DNA of 61,977 bases from Chloroflexi bacterium TSY (lineage in GTDB: Bacteria > Chloroflexota > Anaerolineae > Caldilineales > Caldilineaceae), in NCBI GenBank assembly GCA_019217005.1, contig JAHBNG010000087.1, forward strand, positions 1 to 61,977, written 5' to 3'. A model generated the notes under the pieces. It did no database searches, was not told the DNA's origin, and was given only the letters and a program-made list of their open reading frames with translations. This document shows positions 44,532 through 52,351 of the stretch, piece by piece. The stretch's first letter is position 1, and each line of letters opens with the position of its first letter. Position numbers and translations under genes: made by a program.

Positions 44532-44633
44532 ATGGGATCACTAGAACTTCAACTACCGGAACCAGTTCGACAACGTGCCCAAGCGCACGGTGAAGATGGG
44601 AGTCGATGGATTGCCGAGTTGAACGAACATGTC
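44532..44633 (+). pseudogene. N-terminal fragment of an APH(6)-like phosphotransferase
   Basis: ATG 44532 with GAGG upstream begins MGSLELQLPEPVRQRAQAHG, and the frame continues to ELNEHV. This looks like the start of aminoglycoside/streptomycin-type kinases. After about 34 residues similarity ends, and the DNA passes into an AraC-type coding region in another frame. Confidence 0.45.
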
Positions 44634-45001
44634 GCGTACCTAACATTCATACACATATTACCGAACCGCTCGACCGCAAGGTGTTGGCAGACGTGGCTGG
44701 TTTCTCGATTGCGCACTTGCACCGTGCCTTCACTGCTCAGGTCGGCGAAAGCCCCGCGACATATGTGCGGCGGCTGCGTATGGAGCGAGCCGGCCGTAAG
44801 CTACGCATGGGTGCGGTAGACATTGGCGCAGTGGCGCTGGCCGCGGGGTATGGAAGTCACAATGCTTTTAGTAAAGCCTTCAAACAACACTTTGGTCTGT
44901 CGCCCAGTGCATTTCGTCAACTCGACTGCCGGACGGCCACAAAAATTCTGGCTCGTCTATCAGAAAAGTGTAATGGTCCTGAATCTTCTGAGGGACATTA
45001 G
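44606..45001 (+). CDS. AraC-type helix-turn-helix protein (N-terminally shortened)
   Basis: A 131-residue frame holding the two helix-turn-helix units of AraC regulators: EPLDRKVLADVAGFSIAHLH and VALAAGYGSHNAFSKAFKQ, ending FGLSPSAFRQ. No sensor domain precedes them. ATG 44606 has GGGAG close upstream, and HTH-only proteins such as MarA do work alone. However, the first dozen residues are not family-like and the upstream DNA is a kinase fragment, so this may be a deletion fusion. Confidence 0.65.
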   Translation: MDCRVERTCRVPNIHTHITEPLDRKVLADVAGFSIAHLHRAFTAQVGESPATYVRRLRMERAGRKLRMGAVDIGAVALAAGYGSHNAFSKAFKQHFGLSPSAFRQLDCRTATKILARLSEKCNGPESSEGH

Positions 45002-45054
45002 AGCCAATTTACATGTTTCGGAGATGAGCGAAAATTCTAACCGGAGGATAGATT

Positions 45055-45450
45055 ATGATTAAGATTAAGCTGACAAGTGTCTCTATTGATGATTACGACA
45101 AGGCGCTAGCCTTTTATACAGAGAAGTTGGGTTTTGAGAAAAAAGAAGATATGCCAATTGGTAATGATGCCCGCTGGATCACAGTTGTTTCGCCTGCCGA
45201 ACCTAATGGTACAGAACTGCTGTTAGAGCCAAACGCAGAATATCCCGCAATGAAGGCGCTTAAAGCGGACTTAGTACGTGATGGGATTCCTTTTACAGCA
45301 TTTCAGGTCGACGACATTCACGCAGAATATGAACGATTGAAAGATTTGGGTGTTGAGTTCACAATGGAACCAACCGCTATGGGGCCAACGACCGCGGCAA
45401 TTCTGGACGATACGTGTGGAAACTTGATACAACTCTATCAATTGAACTGA
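45055..45450 (+). CDS. VOC family protein (glyoxalase/bleomycin-resistance-like)
   Basis: A 131-residue metal-binding VOC protein with IDDYDKALAFYTEKLGF, WITVVSPAEPNGTELLLEPN and ILDDTCGNLIQLYQL. GGAGG lies upstream of ATG 45055. It may be a glyoxalase-like detoxification enzyme or an antibiotic-binding protein. Its stop is directly followed by repeat A2. Confidence 0.9.
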   Translation: MIKIKLTSVSIDDYDKALAFYTEKLGFEKKEDMPIGNDARWITVVSPAEPNGTELLLEPNAEYPAMKALKADLVRDGIPFTAFQVDDIHAEYERLKDLGVEFTMEPTAMGPTTAAILDDTCGNLIQLYQLN

Positions 45451-45541
45451 TAGAGAAGCCACTTAAACTTCGTACATTCATAACGGCTTTTAGTCTGAGC
45501 AATTTTGGGATGAATATACGAAGTTTAAATGATGTGGCGAT
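45451..45541. repeat. Palindromic element, family A (copy 2)
   Basis: Begins right after the VOC stop with TAGAGAAGCCACTTAAAC and ends AAGTTTAAATGATGTGGC. The arms pair as in copies 1 and 3 while the centre differs. As a stem after a stop codon it could serve as a terminator. Confidence 0.75.
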
Positions 45542-45557
45542 GAGATGAGATTGACCA

Positions 45558-45830
45558 ATGTGTAGAAATATTAAACCCCTCTTTAACTTCGACCCACCCG
45601 CAACCGACGAAGAGATTCGCGCCGCCGCAACGCAATTCGTGCGCAAGGTCAGTGGCTTCACGAAACCGTCCAAAGTCAACGAAGATGCCTTTCAGATTGC
45701 GATTGACGAAATTGCAGTGGCAACGTCAAATCTTCTCGATGCACTGGAAACGACTGCCCAACCAAAAGATCGCGTTGATGAGGCAGCCAAAGCCAAAGCA
45801 CGAGCGGCAAAAAGATTCTCTCGCAAATAG
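45558..45830 (+). CDS. DUF2277 family protein
   Basis: A 90-residue protein with the family start MCRNIKPLFNFDPPATDEEI and RKVSGFTKPSKVNEDAF. Function unknown. It lies exactly between two family A repeats; its TAG stop is part of copy 3. Confidence 0.9.
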   Translation: MCRNIKPLFNFDPPATDEEIRAAATQFVRKVSGFTKPSKVNEDAFQIAIDEIAVATSNLLDALETTAQPKDRVDEAAKAKARAAKRFSRK

Positions 45831-45918
45831 AGAAGTCACTTAAACTCCGTGCTTTCGCAACATTTTTTACGCTGGCAGAATTGCGGACGAAAGTACGAAG
45901 TTTAAATAATGTGACTAT
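45828..45918. repeat. Palindromic element, family A (copy 3)
   Basis: TAGAGAAGTCACTTAAACTC to TTTAAATAATGTGACTATA. The first three bases are the stop codon of the DUF2277 gene. The right end touches a DinB gene remnant. Confidence 0.75.
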
Positions 45919-45944
45919 AAGGTAACCTCTGTAACGATACATCT

Positions 45945-46046
45945 GAATGGCCGAGCGAACGACAAATCGGCGGTGCAATCGCCATCATTGTGCATACTGC
46001 CTATCATCTTGGCAAGATTCGACAGGCTTTGTGCGTTCTGAAGTAG
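45945..46046 (+). pseudogene. C-terminal remnant of a DinB family gene
   Basis: Thirty-three codons and a stop in frame, reading WPSERQIGGAIAIIVHTAYH then LGKIRQALCVLK. The HTAYHLG-IRQ pattern is the usual C-terminus of DinB proteins. No upstream part remains; it starts 27 bases after repeat A3. Confidence 0.6.
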
Positions 46047-46090
46047 GCGAACTAGATTTGTCACGACTTATCTTTTCACCACCTCCATTT

Positions 46091-46269
46091 GGGTGTGCAC
46101 CACAAAGTGTCTAACGAATTGTGAATTGTGAAGTCTAATTGAAAATTTTTAATGAAGTTCTTGGAAGTCATCTCGTTGCATTGACAATTGAGGCACTTTC
46201 AGCCTTAAGGGCTTATATGGAGTAGGTTCTCTGACCAAGAGGGCGCCATTTACACACTTTGGGACACTC
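46091..46269. repeat. Degenerate family B element, possibly split
   Basis: A left end GGGTGTGCACCACAAAGTGT (46091-46110) and a right half with GGTTCTCTGACC and CCATTTACACACTTTGGG (46225-46263) match the elements at 21339 and 52242, but about 100 bases separate them. Together with repeat C2 it fills the gap 46047-46549, which otherwise holds no gene. Confidence 0.4.
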
Positions 46270-46406
46270 TCCCATTTACACCATCGAGACAAGTCTTCAA
46301 CTAGATCCCGCCTTCAACCCAACCAAAACCCACGCAACAATCGTATAGGTCCCGCAATGAAACGAAGAGGACACGCACATCGATTTGCAGTAGACTAGTT
46401 GTCTAT

Positions 46407-46490
46407 TATACTTTGCTCTGTATGAAAACCGGAGTTTACTCCTCTGGTAGAGCCATGGAAAACTCCGCTTTTCATCACAACCGCAGTATA
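46407..46490. repeat. Palindromic element, family C (copy 2)
   Basis: Outer ends TATACT and AGTATA, inner arms ATGAAAACCGGAGTTT and AAACTCCGCTTTTCAT. Inverted relative to 31296-31379. It lies 60 bases upstream of the beta-helix protein gene. Confidence 0.65.
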
Positions 46491-46549
46491 AATCGCACTT
46501 TTTTACTAAAGTTGTATCGTACTGATATGCTACTCAGGAGTAAATTCAT

Positions 46550-48295
46550 GTGAAGCAGCACAGCGCACGAGTCATCATCACCTTCCTCCTCCTCTTCCTC
46601 TGCAACCGCCTCTTTGACTTGATGGTCAGCCAAGCAGGAGTCGTTGCCCGCCAAGAGACTTATTACGTAGCCACGACTGGCTCCAACGAAACTGGCACAG
46701 GCACCATGTTGGCACCCTGGGCTACCATCACACATGCCCTGGACAATGTACCCGACGGCAGTCTCATCCTGGTCAAGCCAGGTACCTATACGGGACGCAT
46801 ACGTTTGCGCGGCACTTTTGCACAGGGCGTTATCGTACGGTCGGAGATCCCCTATCAGTCGCGTTTGCGCAATGATGGCACGGTCGTCACATCATTTTAT
46901 GGGCAGGGCATCACGCTTGAAGGATTTGATATTGCCCATAGTGGTCCAGGCGCAGGCGGGCTTGTGGTTCAGATTCAGGATCTAATCGATGAACCAGGAG
47001 GCGACAACTTTGTCCGTCGCATTACACTACGCAACAATATTTTTCACGACAGCTATAACAACGATCTTCTCAAGATTAACAATGGCGCCGGGGAAATCAC
47101 GGTCGAAGGCAACCTCTTCTATAACCAGGAGGGGCATGACGAACACATTGATGTGAATAGTGTAACAGATATTGTGATTCAGGATAATATCTTCTTCAAC
47201 GACCGGGCAGGTAGTGGCCGCACCAACCACAACGACACGGGTAGTTACATTGTCATCAAAGATTCAAACGGCAATGATGACACCAATCAAGGCAGCCGGA
47301 ATGTCACTGTCCGACGCAACATGTTTCTCAATTGGGAGGGAAGCACGGGCAGCTACTTTGTCTTGGTGGGTGAAGATGGCAAACCTTACTTTGAAGCGCA
47401 GAACGTTCTCGTCGAAAATAACTTGATGTTGGGTAATGCAACCAACGTCATGCGGGCCGCTTTTGGCGTCAAAGGAGCGAAGGATGTGCTCTTCCGACAC
47501 AATACCGTCGTGGGAGATCTACCTGCATTTGCGTACGCGATGCGCTTAAACCGCGAGAATGAAAACCCCGTCAATGAGAACATCCACTTCTATAACAACA
47601 TCTGGTCCGATCCGACAGGCACAATGGGCGCAGAAAACGCCAATCGCCCCAATGACTTCTCCGATACGCCACCAAGTGATACAGTTGCCTGGGCGCTCGA
47701 TCACAATCTCTATTGGAATGGCGGAGAGTCTATCCCCAGTAATACCAGCGAATTGATCAACTACACGGACGATGTGGCACGCATCGTAGCTGATCCGCAA
47801 CTGCCACGCCTGAACACGCTCGTCCTTCCGCGCTGGAATCAAGCCACCAGCCAGTTTGCAGACGGCTCATCGACCATACGTGCCGCCTTTGAACGTTTGG
47901 TTGCTCTTTACGGCACGCCCCCGAATGACAGCCCCGTGATAGATGTGGCGAACCCAAATCAGGTACCGAGCGAAGATATTCTCGGTCACGCACGGAGTGC
48001 AGGCGACGGGCCAGATCTTGGCGCAGTTGAAATAGCGAGTGATTCAACAAGTACGGTTACTCCAACCGCAACCGCTACACCTCACACCCCCACGCCAACT
48101 GATTCGCCACCAGCAACCGCCACAGCCACGATCATTGTGTCAACCGATACGCCCTTACCCGATACACCAACTGCAACACCAACAGGAACCGCCACGTTAA
48201 CAGGAACAACGCCACTACCCGAAACACCAACACCAACGGTTGACAGCGAGTCTGTCTATTTGCCGCTCATTACACACAGTTTGGTGGTTGAGTAA
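46550..48295 (+). CDS. Secreted right-handed beta-helix protein with YLPL tail
   Basis: A 581-residue exported protein. GTG 46550 is the start (GGAG upstream); a hydrophobic signal ([18 protein letters not shown]) follows. Residues about 35-500 are a parallel beta-helix with many N-rich rungs ([45 protein letters not shown]), as in pectate-lyase-like proteins. [20 protein letters not shown] is the usual DUF1565-like start. A Thr/Pro-rich linker of about 60 residues leads to the C-terminal tail [15 protein letters not shown]. It may bind or cleave polysaccharide; catalytic residues cannot be assigned. The tail resembles those of two other secreted proteins here. Confidence 0.85.
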   Translation: MKQHSARVIITFLLLFLCNRLFDLMVSQAGVVARQETYYVATTGSNETGTGTMLAPWATITHALDNVPDGSLILVKPGTYTGRIRLRGTFAQGVIVRSEIPYQSRLRNDGTVVTSFYGQGITLEGFDIAHSGPGAGGLVVQIQDLIDEPGGDNFVRRITLRNNIFHDSYNNDLLKINNGAGEITVEGNLFYNQEGHDEHIDVNSVTDIVIQDNIFFNDRAGSGRTNHNDTGSYIVIKDSNGNDDTNQGSRNVTVRRNMFLNWEGSTGSYFVLVGEDGKPYFEAQNVLVENNLMLGNATNVMRAAFGVKGAKDVLFRHNTVVGDLPAFAYAMRLNRENENPVNENIHFYNNIWSDPTGTMGAENANRPNDFSDTPPSDTVAWALDHNLYWNGGESIPSNTSELINYTDDVARIVADPQLPRLNTLVLPRWNQATSQFADGSSTIRAAFERLVALYGTPPNDSPVIDVANPNQVPSEDILGHARSAGDGPDLGAVEIASDSTSTVTPTATATPHTPTPTDSPPATATATIIVSTDTPLPDTPTATPTGTATLTGTTPLPETPTPTVDSESVYLPLITHSLVVE

Positions 48296-48529
48296 ACGAT
48301 GCCCATTGGGGTATCGATGGTTTTCTCTCATTTTATCCGCGTTCTTCTGGTGGTATCCCAAACTGTGTGTAAATTCGATTTTTCTCTGAGAGGTCAAGTC
48401 CGCTTTTATACAATAAATTGCATAGAACCGCGTTCTTTGTGATATTTCCGCATCCCATATGATATCGCCTATAATTTGTAAACACTTTTGAGATTCGCTT
48501 TGCAAAGCGTAGAGAGCCATCATCGTCTC
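48296..48529. other. Intergenic segment with partial family B-like end
   Basis: No gene. GGTATCCCAAACTGTGTG (48352-48369) followed by TTTCTCTGAGAGG resembles half of a family B palindrome. Confidence 0.35.
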
Positions 48530-49408
48530 ATGACTCACAAATTTGCCCAGGCCAACAACATCAAACTGTGCTTTACTACATTCGGGAATCCAGCGGGATC
48601 TCCTTTGTTGATGATCCGTGGATTGGGTATGCAGATGATCGCTTGGGAGGACGAATTTTGCCAGATGCTGGCTGATTGTGGATATTGGGTGATCTGCTAT
48701 GACAATCGGGATGTAGGGCTCTCGACGAAAATGGAGGATTTTGGTGTTCCAGATCTTGAACAGCTGCGTCTAGATAGCTCGTTTGCTATTGCATATACCA
48801 TCAGCGATATGGCAGCCAATGCCGTGGGGTTGCTAGACAGCTTAGAGATTGATCGGGCCCATATTCTCGGTATGTCGATGGGTGGCATGATTGCGCAGGC
48901 ACTTGCCATTGAAGTGATGCATCGCGTCCATACACTTACATCTATTATGTCATCCACAAGCGGTCCTACTTATCGTAAACGATCGCCTGCCGTCATGGCT
49001 CTCTTACGTCAGCCGACACCGACCGGACGAAGGGACTATATTGATCACGGAGTTGCCTGTGAGCGGGTTTTCCACGGGACGCACTTCCCTTTTGATGCAG
49101 ATCACGTCTCTATGCAATATGGACGCTACTATGATCGATGCTTTTATCCTGATGGCATCGTCCGTCAGACGGCTGCCGTGCTTACTGCACCAAGCCGCCA
49201 GAAGGCTCTCTCTGCGCTCACAATTCCAGCGCTGGTCATCCACGGCACAGCAGATCCATTGGTTCCTATTGCTGCTGGCATTGATACAGCAGAATCGATC
49301 CCAAACGCCGAACTCCAGCTGATTGAGGGGATGGGGCACAGCCTACCATCCCAAGTATGGCCACAGATCGTTCAAAGCGTTGTGCAACTCAAATCTCGCG
49401 AAAAGTGA
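48530..49408 (+). CDS. Alpha/beta hydrolase
   Basis: A 292-residue hydrolase. ATG 48530 gives the usual MTHKFAQANNIKLCF start. The nucleophile elbow GMSMGG holds Ser about residue 117; the Asp is in VIHGTADPLVP and the His in EGMGHSLP near the end, completing the triad. YDNRDVGLSTKME is seen in the group related to methylesterase RdmC. The substrate is unknown. Confidence 0.88.
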   Translation: MTHKFAQANNIKLCFTTFGNPAGSPLLMIRGLGMQMIAWEDEFCQMLADCGYWVICYDNRDVGLSTKMEDFGVPDLEQLRLDSSFAIAYTISDMAANAVGLLDSLEIDRAHILGMSMGGMIAQALAIEVMHRVHTLTSIMSSTSGPTYRKRSPAVMALLRQPTPTGRRDYIDHGVACERVFHGTHFPFDADHVSMQYGRYYDRCFYPDGIVRQTAAVLTAPSRQKALSALTIPALVIHGTADPLVPIAAGIDTAESIPNAELQLIEGMGHSLPSQVWPQIVQSVVQLKSREK

Positions 49409-49454
49409 TTTCGTACAGACTTTCGCCCTTGCCACAGCATCAGTCAATCGTATA

Positions 49455-49471
49455 ACAAACAGGCTGTTTGT
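49455..49471. promoter_or_regulatory. 17-bp palindrome upstream of the kinase-like gene
   Basis: ACAAACAG and CTGTTTGT around a single G. It differs from the core of the palindrome at 2123-2143 by one base. It lies about 40 bases before the possible start at 49513. Confidence 0.4.
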
Positions 49472-49512
49472 ACAGCACCACAAGCGGATAAACAAGACCA
49501 TTAGCCGCAACC

Positions 49513-50709
49513 ATGCACCCACAAAGAACCCCAATGTCACCTGACTTCACAAAAATCATTAACGCAGCAGAAGAGCTACTCTCGGAAAAGAGCGACGAGT
49601 CAGTGCAGATTATTGATGTAGAACAGATCAGCGAATCAGACCGACGAAGTCTCCTCTTGCGTATTACACTTGCGCCCAATTCTGACTCCTTGCCCACTCA
49701 ACTGATCATCAAACAAGTTGTCTCAGATCAGTACGATCCAGATGACCTCGAATCTTTTGACACACACTGCTTCTTTGGGGATTGGGTTGGTGCCCAGTTT
49801 CTGAGTGAACTACCTGATGATCCCGGTCATGGTCCGCGCTTCTTTGGCGGTGATCGCTCTCTAGGGTTTATTATTTTGGAAGATATGGGTACAGAGCATC
49901 AAAGTTTGGTAGAGCCACTTTTAAATGGAGATGCGGTTTTTGCAGAAACTATGCTCATTCGATTTGCTGAGCGACTGGGACAAATGCACGCCGACACGCT
50001 TGGTATGGTCGATGAGTTTAGAAAACTTCAAAATGTACTGCATCCAAATCTAGCTGCTTCCGCTGCGCCCTCGTTCTTTGGTCAACTCAAGGTTGATAAG
50101 ATTTTAGAGAACTTGGCTATACTAGGCAACAAACCAAATCCAGACTCTGAAAAAGAATTGCGTGTGGTTGAACGAGTTGTTGCCAACCCAGGCCCATTTA
50201 CAGCCTATATTCACTACGATCCTTGTCCCGACAATTTCTTTGTCCAAGAAGATGAGTTACGCATTATGGACTTCGAGTTTGGACAGATAGGCCATGCTCT
50301 GATCGACATACTCTATGCTCGTATGGTTTTTCCCTCCTGTTGGTGCTGTAACCGACTGCCCAAAAAGTTGGTTGTCAGAATGGAAGAACGGTATCGAGCG
50401 ACCCTGGCTAGCACATGCACTGTTGCGCAAGACGCTAGCCGATTCTACAAAGAGTTGACGACAATCTGTGGATATTGGATGGCCAACATGTTTCAGTGGA
50501 ATGTTGAAGATCTACTGAAAGAAGACCAAGAATGGGGAATTGCAACGACACATCCCCGTGTTTTGAGCCGTTTAAATGTGTTTATCGAGACGAGTGAAGA
50601 ATTTGATCATCTACCCGCACTCAGAAATCTGGCGACTGAGGTACGAAAGCGATTGCAAGACGAATGGCCCGAAGCAGAACCATTGCCTCTCTATCCAGCT
50701 TTTCGTTAG
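49513..50709 (+). CDS. APH/choline-kinase-fold phosphotransferase
   Basis: A 398-residue protein (or 391 from ATG 49534) with a kinase-like fold. The catalytic region TAYIHYDPCPDNFFVQ supplies Asp and Asn, and LRIMDFEFGQIG the metal-binding DFE. FIILEDMGTE is the hinge segment typical of ecdysteroid/choline/aminoglycoside kinase relatives. The substrate is unknown. It lies 9 bases upstream of the DapA-like gene and probably shares its transcript. Confidence 0.75.
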   Translation: MHPQRTPMSPDFTKIINAAEELLSEKSDESVQIIDVEQISESDRRSLLLRITLAPNSDSLPTQLIIKQVVSDQYDPDDLESFDTHCFFGDWVGAQFLSELPDDPGHGPRFFGGDRSLGFIILEDMGTEHQSLVEPLLNGDAVFAETMLIRFAERLGQMHADTLGMVDEFRKLQNVLHPNLAASAAPSFFGQLKVDKILENLAILGNKPNPDSEKELRVVERVVANPGPFTAYIHYDPCPDNFFVQEDELRIMDFEFGQIGHALIDILYARMVFPSCWCCNRLPKKLVVRMEERYRATLASTCTVAQDASRFYKELTTICGYWMANMFQWNVEDLLKEDQEWGIATTHPRVLSRLNVFIETSEEFDHLPALRNLATEVRKRLQDEWPEAEPLPLYPAFR

Positions 50710-50718
50710 GAAAACCAC

Positions 50719-51597
50719 ATGCACTTTCATGGCGTCTTTCCCTATCTTGTCTCTCCAATTAGTCCAACGGGCCAAGTTATGGAGCAAGTCTTGGCAGATC
50801 TCGTCAATCATCTCGTTGCTCAGGGCGTACACGGACTCACACCTTTAGGTAGTACAGGCGAATTCGCCTACTTAACGTGGGAACAGCGCCGAAGGATAGT
50901 TAAAGTTGTGCTAGAAGCCAATGCCGGACGCGTCCCAGTCGTGGTGGGCGTGGCGTCAATGGCAACTGCGGATGCAGTCCAGCAAGCACAGACTTTTGCA
51001 AAGATGGGTGTCGACGGCATCTTGGTCATTATGCAGAGTTACTTTCCGATTGCGCCGTCGGGCATCGTCGACTTTTTCACGCTGGTGGCCAGTGCGGTTG
51101 ACTGTCCCATTGTGGCCTACACAAATCCCAATTTTCAAGGCGGTGATCTAACACCCGCTATCGTGGCACAGTTAGCCGACGTTGAGAATATCCAATATTT
51201 GAAAGATGCATCGACAAATACAGGACGTCTACTCACAATTCTCAACCAAGTTGGCGATCGCATACGGATTTTCAGTGCATCGGCTCATATTCCGCTGGCG
51301 GTCATGCTGATCGGGGGCGTTGGTTGGATGGCGGGTCCGGCCTGTCTCATCCCTTCTCAAAGCGTACAACTATATGAACTAGCCAGGGCGCGCAAATGGG
51401 ACGAAGCACTGTTGCTACAGCGAAAACTTTGGCGCATCAATGAAGTCTTTGCCCAGCACGGTTTGGCGGCTTGTATCAAAGCGGGTCTCATATTGCAGGG
51501 GTTCGACGTTGGAGATCCTTTGCCGCCTCAGCAGCCCCTGTCTGCTCAGGGAATCGCAGATGTTCGGGCGGTCTTGGCGGGATTGGATACGTTGTAG
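50719..51597 (+). CDS. DapA (dihydrodipicolinate synthase) family aldolase
   Basis: A 292-residue TIM-barrel lyase. [10 protein letters not shown] (substrate-binding), IVAYTNPNF (the conserved Tyr) and YLKDAS with the Schiff-base Lys near residue 162 are present. Members include N-acetylneuraminate lyase and sugar-acid aldolases as well as DapA; the catabolic context suggests the latter type. AGGA lies before ATG 50719. Confidence 0.88.
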   Translation: MHFHGVFPYLVSPISPTGQVMEQVLADLVNHLVAQGVHGLTPLGSTGEFAYLTWEQRRRIVKVVLEANAGRVPVVVGVASMATADAVQQAQTFAKMGVDGILVIMQSYFPIAPSGIVDFFTLVASAVDCPIVAYTNPNFQGGDLTPAIVAQLADVENIQYLKDASTNTGRLLTILNQVGDRIRIFSASAHIPLAVMLIGGVGWMAGPACLIPSQSVQLYELARARKWDEALLLQRKLWRINEVFAQHGLAACIKAGLILQGFDVGDPLPPQQPLSAQGIADVRAVLAGLDTL

Positions 51598-51638
51598 TTG
51601 GGATACTGTTTCGGAGCAACTTGGTTTGGCCCATTGGG

Positions 51639-51666
51639 CGTATTACGTGATGCGTATTGCGTGATA
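51639..51666. repeat. Heptamer tandem array
   Basis: Four 7-base units in a row: CGTATTA, CGTGATG, CGTATTG, CGTGATA. It lies in the 140-base gap before the Nudix gene and is analogous to the octamer arrays near 0.5, 5.6 and 12 kb. Confidence 0.6.
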
Positions 51667-51737
51667 CAGTTGAGAATCTGGTAGGGCTGCAAGAATCTGC
51701 CGATTTCATTGGCTTCTTATTGATGAAAGGTGATGCA

Positions 51738-52226
51738 ATGTCAGAACAGATTGGTCGTTTTATGGGCTTCATCGGTGCGCTGTTGTGGCATCCAACCAGC
51801 AAGAAGTATCTGTTACTCAAGCGATCGGCTAGCCGTGATGTAGGAGCAGGTTCGTGGGAGTGTGTGACTGGGCGACTCAATCAAGGGGATGGATTTGGGG
51901 ATGCACTGCGGCGTGAAATCTATGAGGAGTTGGGTGTTTCTGTGCAGGTGGATTTTGTGATTGGGACCAGCCATTTCTATCGGGGCAAGGAAAAGGCAGA
52001 AAATGAAATGATTGGTCTACAGTATCGCTGCTCGCTCGATGACCCAGATTCGATCCAATTAAGCCACGAGCATTCAGAGTCGCGCTGGGTCACAGCAGAA
52101 GAAGCATATCAACTTCTGCCCGATGGACATTGGCTGGTGAAAAGCATTGCGCGTGCTGAATCTCTTGGGGATTTGTTGCCACCCAGCTTGATTGATTTTA
52201 ATAGACAACAGGGAATTGAACTTTAG
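51738..52226 (+). CDS. Nudix hydrolase
   Basis: A 162-residue protein from ATG 51738 with AAAGGTG upstream; the frame extends further but without a better start. The Nudix region reads GRLNQGDGFGDALRREIYEE and ends ELGV, keeping the REXXEEL part; an Asp replaces the first Glu of the box. FIGALLWHPTSKKYLLLKRS is a typical N-terminal strand. Probably a nucleoside diphosphate hydrolase; the substrate is unclear. Confidence 0.85.
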   Translation: MSEQIGRFMGFIGALLWHPTSKKYLLLKRSASRDVGAGSWECVTGRLNQGDGFGDALRREIYEELGVSVQVDFVIGTSHFYRGKEKAENEMIGLQYRCSLDDPDSIQLSHEHSESRWVTAEEAYQLLPDGHWLVKSIARAESLGDLLPPSLIDFNRQQGIEL

Positions 52227-52241
52227 AGTGCTAGACGATTG

Positions 52242-52320
52242 GAGGGGTGTCCCACAACGTGTGTAAATGAACACTGCTCAGTCAGAGAACCGCTGCATTT
52301 ACACAGGTTGGGACACCCTC
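52242..52320. repeat. Palindromic element, family B (copy 2)
   Basis: GAGGGGTGTCCCACAACGTG at the left and CATTTACACAGGTTGGGACA...CCCTC at the right form imperfect inverted arms of about 27 bases. It sits between the convergent ends of the Nudix gene and the 738-residue secreted protein gene. Confidence 0.7.
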
Positions 52321-52351
52321 TCAATATCGGTCTCCACAACCTCAGTTGGTA

